Of a DNA stretch of 64,000 nucleotides, positions 10,435 through 21,451 are shown one piece after another; position 1 is the first letter of the stretch; every line of letters starts with the position of its first letter. The notes below the pieces were generated by a model. The model was not told where the DNA came from and did not search any database. It saw only the letters and a list, made by a program, of their open reading frames with translations. A program made the position numbers and the translations under genes. This DNA is from Lunularia cruciata (taxonomy: Eukaryota; Streptophyta; Marchantiopsida; Lunulariales; Lunulariaceae): NCBI GenBank assembly GCA_948567375.1, contig OX419760.1:7502001-7566000 (forward strand), given 5' to 3'.

Positions 10435-12064
10435 GGTAGGAATTTCCAATTAGGTTGTTTGGCATCTCTAAGTAGGACACCTAAGAATAGCCAGTCCCAA
10501 GATGGGAAGTTTGTTGAGAAGGTAGCCATAGAGCATACCTTGAAGGGAGAGGAGACCCAAGATGGGAAGTTTGCTAAGAAGGCAACCATGGAGCAAGCTT
10601 TGAAGAGAAGTGAGTCCCTAGATGGGAAGTTTGTTAGTAAAGCAGCCATAGAGCAAGCTTTGGAAGAAGATAGGTCTATTTTTGCGGTGTGGATCAAACC
10701 GATTGCACAAGGACAATTTGAGGAGAGCCAAGAGCCTCATCAAGCAAAGGTTGATCAGATAGTGCAAGAGTTTGCGGATGTGTTTCCAAATGATCTGCCA
10801 AAGGGATTACCCTCCATTCGTGGCATGCCCTTCAAGATTGAGTTATTGCTAGGGAGTACTCCAATAACTAGACCAATTTATAAGCTCTCACTAAAGAAGT
10901 TGGAGGAGCTGTGAACAACACTTACAGAGTTGTTAGAGAAAGACTTCATACGGCATAGAACCTCTCCTTGGGGAGCACCAGTACTATTTGTTCCAAAGAA
11001 AGATGGATGACTTCATTTCTATATTGATTATAGTGGGCTCAATAAGCAAACAGTGAAGAATGCATATCCCTTGCCTTGGATTGATGACTTGCTTGATCAA
11101 TTGAGTGGAGCACAATACTTTTCCAAACTAGATCTTTACAGTGGTTATTGGCATATCCCCATTGATAGGAAGGATGTGCAAAAGATTGCCTTTTGCACAA
11201 GGTATGGGTATTTTGAGTGAAGAGTTCTACCTTTTGGATGTGGGCTCATTGATGCTTTAGCAGTCTTCATGGATTAGATGCATTGGGTGTTGGATGGATT
11301 GTTGGATTGGTACATGGTGGTGTTCTTGGATGATATCTTAATCTATAGCAAGATAGAGACAAAACATATGAATCATATGCAAGAAGTCCTAAGACAACTA
11401 CGACAATGGAAATTTCACTACAAGAAGTCAAAGTGTGCCTTTTGGCAAAAGGAAGTTACCAACTTGGGTCACAAGATCTCATCAGAGGGGATCAAGATGG
11501 AAGAGGAGAAAATCAAGGCCATTACTGATTGGCCTACTCCAAAGGATGCTATAGAAGTATGGGCATTCAATAGATTGGCTAGTTTTTACCAATGGTTCAC
11601 TCATTAGTATGCTCATGTGGTTGCACCATTGACTGACCTCTTGGGGAAGAACTCAAGCTTCCAATAGACCACCAAGCACTAAGAATCATTCTAGAAGTTG
11701 AAACATATGGTGTCCTCAAGACCCATCCTTCAACTGTATGATACTCAACTATCTTGTGTGGTTGCTTTTGATGCTTCTAATTTTGCAATTGGAGGCGTAT
11801 TGCAACAAGAATTCACAAATGGACTACATCTCATTGCCTTTGTGTCTCACCGACCAAGTATGGCTGAAATAAATTACTCTACTTGAGACCAAGAACAACT
11901 TACAATGGTATATGCCACCAGAGTATGGAGGCATTATCTCTTGGAGAAACGAGTGATAATGTGAATTGATCACAAACCATTGTTGCAGACCTTACACTTT
12001 GAACACATGAAGAGTAGAAATCATTGATGGGAGGAACAACTCCAATTTTTTGACATCAAACTTG
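10435..12064 (+). pseudogene. Element 1 reverse transcriptase and RNase H remnant (5' part)
   Basis: It copies the element RNA and removes the RNA strand. Visible motifs in order: a connector with three 20-residue repeats (10496-10672), [54 protein letters not shown], a VLPFG motif, and the catalytic FLDD box at 11323-11334. The thumb follows (FHYKKSKCAFW, LGHKISSEGI) and then RNase H (FDASNFAIGGVLQQ near 11770-11815). Stops lie at TGA/TAG codons in place of Trp or Arg. The RNase H frame ends at FDIKLEY, exactly where element 2 is inserted, and resumes after 20064. Confidence 0.85.
10496..10672 (+). repeat. Three 60-bp in-frame tandem repeats in element 1 pol
   Basis: Three consecutive units start at about 10496, 10556 and 10616. 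Each contains GATGGGAAGTTTG and encodes a 20-residue unit of the type QDGKFVxKxAxEQALK. They lie between protease and reverse transcriptase, where chromoviruses normally have an unstructured connector, and keep the frame open. Confidence 0.8.
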
Positions 12065-12069
12065 AGTAT

Positions 12070-12757
12070 TGTTACACCTATTTGTGCATGTGTGTGGTAT
12101 TGTGATATTTAGCTTGGTATTACAAGTACTTGAGACATATTATTTATATAGAGATAAAGGATGGTTCTACATTATTCATGATTAGCTAAACTTAGTCATA
12201 GCTAAGATAGATGAGACCTTACTTTAGAGGAAGTGAAAAAGATGAACACCACTATTTTGGATTCTAGTGTGTTTACTTGGTATTATTCCTAAGTGTTTGG
12301 CTTTGAGGAAAGAATTGAGAACTCTTGGGCACGCAAGCTTTTTTGTTTTGGATTCTTTATAGTCCAAGGATATCCCATGTGAAGGAATCCTTGACTTAGT
12401 GGTTGGGTCAAGATAAGATCACATGCTGTTGGAATATGCCCATGTGAATGGATATTCCTTTCTACTTTTTGACTTTACTTGACTTTTAGTCTAGTAACTT
12501 GAGTTACTATGGTAATTAGTAACTTTGGTGAGTAACTATTTCACAAGTATATAAACAAAGGATGAGGAGGTACTCATCATCCTTTCATTTGCAACTATCT
12601 CTCTCATTTGAGTTCTCTAGTGAGCAATGTCTTGAGTCTTGGAGTGTTAGCCTTGGAGGAGTATGATGGAGTTGGGGTTCCTTGCCTTCTTAGTCCATGG
12701 TGTGCTACCATAATAGCCATCAGAGGTTCATCCTGAGTGAGAGACAGGCCGGCTCAC
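12070..12757 (+). repeat. 5' LTR of element 2 (LTR-A)
   Basis: It begins TGTTACACC and ends GACAGGCCGGCTCAC. A TATATAA box sits at about 12547-12555, before the GGATGAGGAGGTACTCATC block. It is very similar to 19376-20064 along its length. Related copies lie at 7320-7865, 23918-24604 (inverted) and 27432-28152 (inverted). No standard primer-binding site is obvious after it. Confidence 0.9.
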
Positions 12758-13641
12758 ATTTTTGGTTCTATTGTCGGGACCTCCCTAGAAGGCAAGATAA
12801 TGTTTTGCGTACAATTCTATATTAGACAAAAGGAGGTTATGAAAGCTCACTTGGAGAGAACTTTAAGAGAGGAGAGTGCTGAACTTATGTTAGAGAATTT
12901 GGACCCATTTGTAAACCTGTAGTTTATTATGATGTCTTTGAGGTGATTTTGTACATCTTGTACACTTGAGAGGATTTGGAGAGATTGTGTGAGGTGGATT
13001 GCAGATTTTGGGGATTGAGGTGATTTTGGGTAAAATCTCAAGTTTAGGATCTGAACTTGAAATTTCTACACACGATATCTTGGGTTATCCTTCAGTTATC
13101 ACACTTGAAATTATTATGAGATCTACTATGCACAATGGGCTAGAATTTTTGAAAGTTGATAGGGTAAACTGCTCCCGCAATTGCATGCTCTCTGGAAAAT
13201 TGTACAGAGTCTACCATTTCTTCAATTTTCAATGTATTGTAATGAAACTTTCGAGAACATTCAATGCATTATATCCTATCTGTTGACACACAAATTAGAT
13301 AGAGCTCATTCTTGAACAAAGAGTTATAAGTTTTTAAAGTGAAGGGGGTGGTTTTCAGACCAAATCTGAAATATATGTGTTGAATAGAAAAGTGCCTAGG
13401 CCAAATGGCTCAATGAAAAGATCTGAAATTTTGCAAGGAAAGATTCCCTAGAGTTTTAATTAAGTGTGAAAAATTTCAGAGGATTGTGACATACAAGTTG
13501 TAAGTTTTGACTAACATTGTGAGGAAGTGTCAATTCTGCAGAGTTTAGATTTCATGCATGAGGAGTTTGAGAACAAAAAAAAGCATATTTGAATGTTTAG
13601 ACTCATCTTGGGAACATGGAGAGTCCCACCAAGAGTAGAAA
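12758..13641 (+). other. Long untranslated leader of element 2
   Basis: About 0.9 kb between the 5' LTR and the first supported frame. Open stretches of 60-95 codons (12737-12922, 12999-13286) show no recognisable domain. A leader of this length is common in plant gypsy elements; I see no primer-binding site I can name. Confidence 0.5.
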
Positions 13642-14259
13642 TTGAGTCTATGCAAGGTTCCCCAAGTGTTTGAGGTGATTATAGGGGTGGATTTGAGGAG
13701 AAGAGAGTTTAGAATGGAATTTGAAGAGACTGTTGAGAGGATCCAAAAACCTACACCACTTGGAGGAAAGAGTGAGTCTAAATGCTTTTTATGTGGAGAG
13801 AAGGGACATAAGGCAAGTTCATGTCCATTGACTTTTAAGAGCAAGAGATTGAGAGAAAGGAGATGATTACTTGACTTGGGTCTGCATGTTTGACCTTCTT
13901 CACCAAGATTAGGAGGGAGAAGATCTAAGACCAAGGAGTTGTGTGAGGTTTGTGGAGTGGAAGGACTTCCAAAAGGACATGAGTGTAGTAGAGTAAAAGC
14001 ACTTTTGGAGACTTTGGTGAAGGATCTTGGAGAGAGTCTTAGTACAGCTACAGAAACACTACCACTTTCATCAACTAGTTTTCAAGATTTAGTGATAGAG
14101 ATAATCTTTCAACTTATGGATAAACTATCCATGAGAGTTAGATTAATATGCACTCTAGGATTTGATGATGCTATAGAAATCTTGGAGCAATCTGAACATT
14201 TTGTGTTCCCTAGAGTGGATTATTCTCAGATGGTGTTAGTCATGTATATACTCTATTAG
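13642..14259 (+). pseudogene. Extra zinc-finger ORF upstream of gag in element 2
   Basis: One frame, broken by two stops around 13864-13902, encodes about 200 residues with two cysteine clusters. The first is a canonical CCHC knuckle, CFLCGEKGHKASSC (about 13783-13824). The second is CEVCGVEGLPKGHEC (about 13942-13986). A leucine-rich helical tail follows (LICTLGFDDAIEILEQSEHFVFPRV split over 14145-14220). It precedes a separate gag ATG at 14322 whose own knuckle is at 14605-14646. Standard Ty3/gypsy elements do not have a CCHC ORF before gag. It could be a rearranged gag end from another copy or a captured host sequence. Function unknown; binding of RNA or single-stranded DNA is plausible from the knuckle. 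Confidence 0.5.
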
Positions 14260-14321
14260 TTACAAAGTGAGAGAAAAAAAGTGAAAAAAAATGAGAGAAA
14301 AGAAAGATAGTGAGGGTTAAG

Positions 14322-15728
14322 ATGGGGAAACTTCCGGTTTTCTTTGGCAAGGATGGAGAAGATGTGGAGGCCTTTGTGAGAGACTTCAAGAGAGCTTGCA
14401 TAGGAAAAAATGAGAGGAGGAAGAATGAGTGGGCCTCATTATTACCAAATTTTCTTTGAAGATGCAATACTTACATGGTATGAGTCAGAATACTAAAAGA
14501 GAGAGAAGAGAGATGGGGAGGAAGAGTCTTGGAAGAGGGCCTAGGAGTTATGGAAACTTCCATATAGAGGAGGCCAACCAGCCAAAAATTTCAATGAGAG
14601 TAATTGTTTTGGTTGTGGAGGAAGAGGCCATATCCAAAGGAATTGCCCAAATTCCACTTACTATGGAGGAAGGGGTTATGAGGGAGCCAAGAGAGGGAAA
14701 GAGGGAGGAATTGAAACCCAAGTGTCTCCTAATCCAAACAAAGGTAATGAGATAGCATCTATAGATGTGGTTGAGAGAAAGTATGAGAAGGGAGAGTGCT
14801 CAAACTCCAAGGGTCTTACTTTTGAGCTTTTGGCACAAGAGAAGAAGCGAGCTCATTTTGTAGAGGATCTTCACTCTTCTCAAGGATTTACTCCAAGCAA
14901 TGATACTCCTATATCTACTAGGAGTACTTGCACCTCAACACCATCAACAACAAAGACTCTAAAGAAGAAGTTGGAGATGAAGGACTTCTTGATTTCAAAG
15001 CAACAATGGAACTACAATGTGTTGGAGGATGTTGGTAGTTACAAGGCTAATATCACAGTGGGTCAATTGATTGCTTTGAATCCTACTTTGAGAAAGGAGC
15101 TTAGAGGTGGTTTGAGCTCTACACGGAGCAAGAGGAAGAAGAAGGCAAAAGCTCCAATATCAATGGGGGTGGTGGATGCCAAGCCAGCACCATGGGAAGC
15201 TTGTGAATATGCCTCCAAGATTGATGTGAGAGTGAATGGTCACAACATCAAGGATGCATTGGTTGATGGAAGATCAGCAGTGAATGCCATGTCAGAAAGG
15301 TTGATGAAGAATTTGGGTATGATACCCTCAAGAACTTCAACATTTGTGGTGAGCATGGCAAACAAACAACAAGTTCAACCAGTAGGTGTGATGGATAAGG
15401 TGGTAGTTTCAATTATGGGAGTTCAAAATCTCATGACTTTCCAAGTCTTGAAGGATTCAAGCTATGACTTACTTCTTGGGAGGCCATGGTTGAGAGCAAC
15501 ATGCACAACTGATTGATGGCACAAAGGGTACTTGAAGATTGGGCCATCAAACCATAGAGTCCCAATTCTTGTGACTAATACCACCAACACTTCACATTTA
15601 GATACACCATCTTTTGTTTATTGGGAATTAGATTCTGAAGAAGGAGCTTTAGGTGTGAACACAAGCATGGAGTAGGAGACTTCCACGGAGGAGAATGAAT
15701 CTGAATTAGATTCAGATGTGTATCCCTT
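14322..15728 (+). pseudogene. Element 2 gag-protease remnant
   Basis: The ATG at 14322 opens MGKLPVFFGKDGEDVEAFV, a retrotransposon gag start. It breaks at 14458 and reaches, in another frame, a CCHC knuckle CFGCGGRGHIQRNC at 14605-14646. The capsid between them is much shorter than normal, suggesting an internal deletion. From 14722 a 264-codon open frame covers the spacer and protease. The protease catalytic region is ALVDGRSAVNAM (about 15256-15291), where plant gypsy proteases have D-(S/G)-G/S; a glycine has become arginine. The frame ends in LLLGRPWLRATCTTD, followed by a stop from TGG. A connector rich in Glu and Ser follows to 15728. Confidence 0.75.
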
Positions 15729-18209
15729 GTGTGCTATGGATTTTCACCTAAGCTAGAGCTTTTGAAGGACCCAGATAAATCACCATCGACACTTGAGGAG
15801 TTAGATAGAAGGTTAGCTACCTTCAAGTATGGTCCAAATGTTACCAAGGAGGAGAAGGTGAGATTTGAGGAGATTTTTTGCAAGTTCATCCATGTGTTTG
15901 CTTTTAGTTATAAGGATTTGAAGGAAGTTACCTTGGAGGAGCACAAGATAGAGGTGGAGTCACATGCAAGACCAATCTTCCAAAAGCAACATTGCATTAG
16001 CCCACCAATATCTTTGGTTGTGAAGGAGGAGATTGATAAGCTCAAGGAGGCTGGATTTATCTTTGAGGTGGAGAATTGAGAATGGGTGTCTCCAATTGTC
16101 ATTGTGAAGAAAAAGAATGGCAAGCTTTGAGTATGTGTGGATTACAAGAAGCTCAATGTTGTTACCAAGAATGACTACTACCCATTACCATTCATTGATG
16201 AGATCTTGGAGGAGGTTGCAGGTCATGAGAGGTATAGTTTTGGAGATGGTTATAGTGGATATAACCAAATCAAGATTGCACTAGAGCATCAACAACTCAC
16301 CACATTCACCACACCTTGGGGAACTTATGCTTTCAAGGTCATGCCTTTTGGGCTTTGCAATGCTCCAGCCACATTCCAATGGTTCATGAACAAGGTATTT
16401 GAACCTTTCATTAGGAAATTTGTGAGAGACTTCATTGATGACTTTTGTGTCTATGGGAGCAAGGAGGAGCACTTTGAGCACCTAACAAGGTCTTGCAATT
16501 CTTGGATGAGGCAAATGCATCACTCAACCCAGAGAAGTGCATTTTTGGATGTGAAGAAGGTCTACTTTTGGAGCACATCATCTCCAAGGATGGAATAGTA
16601 GTTGATCTTGAGAAGGTGAGGAAAATCTCAGACCTTCCATTCCCTTCAAGCTTGACAAAGTTATGCCAATTCTAAGGCATGGTTGGGTACTATAGGAGGT
16701 TCATCTTCTCATTTTCCAACAAGGATTATGCATTGACCATCTATATGAAGAAGGGTATAGATTACATGGTGATTTTAGAAGACAATGAGGCTCTCAAAGC
16801 TTTTGAGGAGCTCAAGCAATCCCTTGTTGTAGCTCCAATTCTTGCTAGACCTTATTGGAGTAAGCCTTTCATTCTCTACACAGATGCTTCTAATGTAGCT
16901 ATAGGATGCACTCTTAGTCAATTAGACCAAGATGGGCATGATCATCCAATAGTTTACGCTAGTAGGCAGATGGTTTCAACAGAGAAGAACTACTTTGTCA
17001 CAGAGAGAGAAGGGTTGGCAGTGATCTTTGGTCTCAAGAAGTTTAGACACTACTTTATTGGAAGGAAAGTGTAATACTCCGAGGATAAGAGAAGAGAGAA
17101 AACACAGATTGCACACTCAAACAATCCATGTCCCAAGGGAGCACCTGCTCTTTATTATATAGACAAAGAGGATCTCTGCCAAGGAAGCTCCACCATAGGA
17201 TTAGGAACACATATAGGTGACATGTCAGCAAGCTCCACCCTTGGATTACTTACTTGGATGGGTGACATGTCTAGTCTAGGTCCTATCTGGTTGGTAAAAC
17301 AAGCTTTGACCAAAGGGAATCTTTTAGGGAATCTTCCTATAGGAATCTCAGAATCACATGAGTAAGGTACCTTTGGAAAGCTCTCGACGAGACAAAGCAA
17401 GAGGGAGGGAAGGCCAGCCTTTCCTCTGTTGACACAAGTGTGCACATTTTTGAGGCCTAATTCATCCGTTTAGGCCTTCAAAATTGCCTTCAAAGATTTT
17501 AGGCATATTTTGGTTCCTACTCTATTAGTAGAAGTCCCCTTTTGGTGATACCTCTTTCTGATCTGTTTAGTCCATCATGTGTAACATCCTTCCATATGTT
17601 ACCAAAACAATTCTCACCTTTAAATCATATGTCTAGCTATTGGTTCTAAGGTTCTCAAGTCTATTTCAGTTTCTGCCCTATTAGTAGAAGTACTCTTTTG
17701 GTGATACTTCTATCTTATCTATTTTGACCATCATGTATAACATCATTCTAGATGTTACCAAACCAAATTTCACATCTAGATCATATGGCTAGCTCTTGGT
17801 ATTACAGAAAGCCACCATTATCATGGATCACAAAGCTTTGAAGTACATCTTCAAAAAGCCTAATGTTGAAGGAAGACAAGCAAGGTGGATGATACTCTTG
17901 TCTGAGTATGACTACACCATTCAGGATAAGCCAGGAAAGAAACATGCAAATGCTAATTTGTTATCTAGAGCTTATGACCATGATTGGGATGAGCCAGGTG
18001 ATGATTCCTTCTTGGATGAGGAGCTCATGACAATCTTAGTCACTCAAGAGGTTCCAATGGAGTACAAGGAGATTGTGGATTTTGTGACAAGAAGTAACTA
18101 TCTAGAAGGGATGCATGCTAGGGAAAGGAAGGCCCTTGCAGCAAGATCTAGACCTTACACAATGGTGGAAGATATTCTTTTTCACCAAGGAGCAGATGGT
18201 CTACTTTGA
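15729..18209 (+). pseudogene. Element 2 reverse transcriptase and RNase H remnant
   Basis: Motifs in order: an N-terminal stretch with HVFAFSYKDL, EWVSPIVIVKKKNGKL-stop-VCVDYKKLN, YYPLPFIDEIL, YSGYNQI, FKVMPFGLCNAPATFQ, and the catalytic FIDD box at 16431-16442. After a frameshift near 16485 come LNPEKCIFG, the HIISKDGI thumb, GMVGYYRRFI, and RNase H with LYTDASNVAIG (about 16872-16905) and YASRQM. RNase H is interrupted after GRK by a solo LTR (17070-17806) and resumes with ATIIMDHKALKYIF, then LLSRAYD. At least four stops or frameshifts. Aspartates of the RT and RNase H active sites are still visible. Confidence 0.85.
17070..17806 (-). mobile_element. Solo LTR, family B, inside element 2 RNase H
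   Basis: A 737-bp block begins TGTAATACTCC and ends TTGGTATTACA, with perfect 5-bp duplications GAAAG at 17065-17069 and 17807-17811. Removing the block and one duplication joins the RNase H reading frame, so this is an insertion reduced to one LTR. A TATATAATAAAG box read on the minus strand (about 17148-17160) and similarity to the inverse of 29647-30160 set the orientation. It holds an internal duplication of about 155 bp (17517-17660 and 17675-17806, sharing TATTAGTAGAAGT and TTTTGGTGATAC). Confidence 0.9.
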
Positions 18210-19340
18210 AGAGTAGTGAATAAGGAAGAGTCTTCTACTCATAAAGGAGTTTCATGAAGGTTTAGTATGTGGAGGACACTTTGCATGAAAGGTGACCGCT
18301 TTCAAGATTCTAGATGCAAGTTACCATTGGAGAGGGATTTTCAAGGATTGTCTTGATTACTGTAAAACTTGTCATGTTTGTCAAGCTTTTGCTAGAAAGT
18401 CTACATCCACTCCACCACTTAGATCAATTCCATTGCTAGGACCTTTTGAGAAGTGGGGAATTGATTTTGTAGGTCCTCTCAATAGAACCTTGAGGAACAA
18501 TTGGTACATTGTGGTAGTTATTGATTACCTTACAAAGTGGGTTGAGGCTAGACCATTGAGGGACAAGAATGAAGATGAAGTTGGTAGATTTCTTTATATG
18601 AACACATTATCACTAGGTTTGGATGCCCTTTGGAGTTGGTTTTTGATAGAGGAGGAGATTTTACATGAAGCATTACTACATCCATGCTACGAAATTTCTC
18701 TATCACACATAGAGTAATTACATCCTATAAGCCAAATTCCAATGGCTTGGCAAAGAGAACCAATCATACCTTGTGCATGATGTTGGCCAAAGATGCAGAA
18801 ATGGATAAGGCTAAACATCATTGGGACAAGAAGAATCATGCAGTTTTGTGGGAGTATACAATAACCATGAAGACTTCCATTGGATATTCTCCATTTCAAT
18901 TGGTATATGTTATTAATCTACCCTACCTATTCACTTTGATCTTCTTACATTCCAAATCATTCATAAGAGATTGAAGAAAGCACAAGGAGGTGATGTAGAG
19001 AATTAAAGGAAGGAACAACTCATGGAGTTGGAAGAGGCAAGAGCAGTTGCTATGGTTCAAGTGGAGCACGTCTAAAGGAAAAAAAAGGAGAGCTATGACA
19101 AGAGGCAAGGCAAAAAGAAGGTGGAGCCTTTCAAAGAAGGTGATTAGGTAATGCTGTTTGATTCTATTTGATTCAAGATAGTGCAAAAGAAGTTTTTACC
19201 TAAGTACTTTGGACCTTTCATAGTAGAGAAGGTGTGGAGCAATTACACATATGATCTTAAGGAGTTGGGAGGATGACACTTTGATAGGATTAACCATGAT
19301 AAGTTGAAGATATATCATAGAAGGTAGAGAGACCTTCACT
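18210..19340 (+). pseudogene. Element 2 integrase remnant
   Basis: The integrase would insert the cDNA. The N-terminal HHCC zinc finger is visible (HEG...GGHFA, then CKTCHVCQAFA near 18367-18400), then the core: WGIDFVGPL carries the first catalytic Asp (about 18455-18480), and FGCPLELVFDRGGDF the second, in a shifted frame near 18619-18663. The third acidic residue is changed: NGLAKRTN at 18741-18764 has lysine (AAG, 18753-18755) where integrases have glutamate, as element 3 still does. The C-terminal part (FLPKYFGPFIVEKVW, LKELGG, KLKIYHRR) resembles the non-chromodomain end of plant gypsy integrases. Confidence 0.82.
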
Positions 19341-19363
19341 TTGAGGACAAATTGAAAACTTAG

Positions 19364-19375
19364 TCCGGGGGTAAA
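19364..19375 (+). other. Polypurine tract of element 2
   Basis: TCCGGGGGTAAA directly abuts the TGTAAC start of the 3' LTR, the expected plus-strand primer position. Confidence 0.8.
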
Positions 19376-20064
19376 TGTAACACACATTTGTGCATGAGTG
19401 TGGTATTGTGATATTTAGCTTGGTATTACAAGTACTTGAGAGATATTATGTATATAGAGATAAAGGATAGTTCTACATTAGTCATGATTAGCTAAACTTA
19501 GTCATAGCTAAGATAGAGTGGACCCTACTTTAGAGGAAGTAGAAAAGATGAACACCACTATTTTGGATTCTAGTGTGTTGACTTGGTATTATTCCTAGGT
19601 GTTTGGCTTTGAGGAAAGAATTGAGAACTCTTGAGCCCGCAAGCTTTTTTGCTTTAGATTCTTTTATAGTCCAAGGATAGCCCATGTGAAGGAATCCTTG
19701 ACTTAGTGGTTGGGTCAAGATAAGATCACATGCTATTGGAATATGCCCATGTGAATGGATATTCCTTTCTACTTTTTGACTTTACTTGACTTTTAGTCTA
19801 GTAATTTGAGTTACTACGGTAATTACTAAATTTGGTGAGTAACTATTTCACAAGTATATAAACAAAGGATGAGGAGGTACTCATCATCCTTTCATTTGCA
19901 ACTATCTCACTCATTTGAGTTCTCTAGTGAGCAATGTCTTGAGTCTTGGAGTGTTAGCCTTGGAGGAGTATGATGGAGTTGGGGTTCCTTGCCTTCTTAG
20001 TCCATGGTGCGCTACCATAATAGCCATCAAAGGTTCATCCTGAGTGAGAGACAGGCCGGCTCAT
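19376..20064 (+). repeat. 3' LTR of element 2 (LTR-A)
   Basis: It begins TGTAACACAC and ends GACAGGCCGGCTCAT. It is nearly the same as the 5' LTR, with scattered substitutions, so element 2 is younger than the strongly diverged coiled-coil copies around it. The TATATAA box is kept near 19855-19862. Confidence 0.9.
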
Positions 20065-21430
20065 AGTACAAACCAAGTCAATTCCATGTCATCCTTGATA
20101 CTCTATCACGACAACCTGATTTGAAGTCTCTTCTTCTCATCACGGCAGCAATTATGACGGTGTCAATTGACTCCAAGGTCCAAAACAAGTTTTGGTTAGC
20201 TCTACAAGAAGATCCCTTCTTCCAAATGGTACATGGTCATCTTACAACATGCGACAAGGAGTACAACACCTTCTCCTTCAAGGAAGGCCTTCTATTCCAC
20301 GAGGACCACATCTATGTTCTAGCCAACGGTGATCTCCGACTTGTACACCTTCAAGAAGCCCATGATTTACCAATAGTTGGGCACATGGGTATGGACAAGA
20401 CCTGGGGTACCCTCCAACACCAATGGTGGTGGCCCAACATGACACAAGATGTTTGAGAGTTTGTCTGATCGTGTGAGAGTTGCCAACATAACAAGGCCAG
20501 CAACTAGAAGCCAAGTAGACTCCTTCAACCACTCCCCATTACATCCACTCAATGGGAACATGTGAGCTTGGATCTCATCACATCCTTGCCCCAAATAAAG
20601 CAAGGACACATAGCAATTATGGTGTTTGTGGATAAGCTTAGTAAGCAAATCCTCTTGGCACCAATCGTTGATATTGTGGATGCTCCAACCTTGGCACAAA
20701 TCTATTTCAAAAATGTTTTCAAGCATCATGGATGCCATGTGTACTCATCTCCGACTGTGATCCTTGATTCACTGGGAAGTTTTGGCAAGCACTCTTCCAA
20801 ATATTTGGCACCAAGTTTGCTTTTCCATGGCCTATCATCCTCAAATTGATGGACAAACCAAACATGCAAATCTTACCTTGGAGTGTGTGCCTTTGTCAAT
20901 GACCACCATACCAATTTGGATGAATATCTTGCAACTATAGAATTTTCCTACAATAATTCCAAACATGCAAGTATTGGATTTTCTCCCTGCTTTCTCAATT
21001 TTGGCCAAGATTTGCTTGTTCTAGATTCTCTTCTTACTCCTCCTCCATCTCAGCTTCCTCATACTTCAACCTTCTTGACCACCATATCCCAATCTCTCCA
21101 ACAAGCCAAATCTCACCTCCTTGTTGCTTGAAATAGCCAAAAACAATATATAGACCACAATCATTGTGATCTCACCTTTGAAGTCAATGATAAAGTCATG
21201 CTATCTTCTAGTAACCTACTCCTCCTATCCCTATCAATGATCATGAGTACGAAGTTGATCATATCCTTGCAAGTTGCCACATTCAATAAGGACGCCAAAA
21301 ATATATGGAGTACAAGGTCCTTTGGAAAGAGTATCCCCTTCATGATGCCACATAGGAACCTCTTTCTCACCTCCAGATTGCACAGATGGCCATCCAAGAG
21401 TTTGAAGCTTCAATGGCAACAAGGATATCA
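20065..21430 (+). pseudogene. Element 1 integrase with C-terminal chromodomain (3' part)
   Basis: The frame resumes after the nested element with KPSQFHVILDTLSRQPDL. The HHCC finger reads GHMGMDKTWGTLQHQWWWPNM followed by an interrupted SCESCQ. Core motifs follow: VSLDLITSLP (first Asp), VILDSLGSF (second Asp), then FSYNNSKHASIGFSPCFLNFG. From 21248 the frame encodes a chromodomain-like end: YEVDHILAS, KYMEYKVLWKEYP, AT-stop-EPLSHL, then AIQEFEASM. The stop stands where chromodomains have tryptophan (TGG to TAG). Chromodomains guide chromovirus insertion to marked heterochromatin. Frames are broken at several places (20454, 20848, 21129). Confidence 0.83.
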
Positions 21431-21439
21431 CCAACTAGT

Positions 21440-21451
21440 GGTGGGGGAATA
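21440..21451 (+). other. Polypurine tract of element 1
   Basis: GGTGGGGGAATA lies immediately before the TGTAACAATATGG start of the 3' LTR. Confidence 0.75.

Larger units (their letters stand above)
12070..20064 (+). mobile_element. Element 2: Ty3/gypsy element nested in element 1
   Basis: A full-length element of about 8.0 kb with near-identical LTRs (12070-12757, 19376-20064) in the same orientation as its host. The flanking bases are AGTAT (12065-12069) and AGTAC (20065-20069). Without the insert, the element 1 RNase H frame runs on from LEY into KPSQFHVILDTLSRQ, which confirms the junction. Internal order: leader, a zinc-finger ORF, gag, protease, RT, RNase H (with a solo LTR inserted), integrase, a C-terminal region without chromodomain, and a polypurine tract. 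All genes carry stops or frameshifts. Confidence 0.92.

Noticed and set aside
12758-12785. Initiator-methionine tRNA primer-binding site after the element 2 5' LTR
   Set aside because: The text after the LTR does not contain TGGTATCAGAGC or a close variant, so I could not name a primer tRNA.
16281-16481. Minus-strand frame over the element 2 reverse transcriptase
   Set aside because: Shadow of the plus-strand RT, which carries the family motifs.
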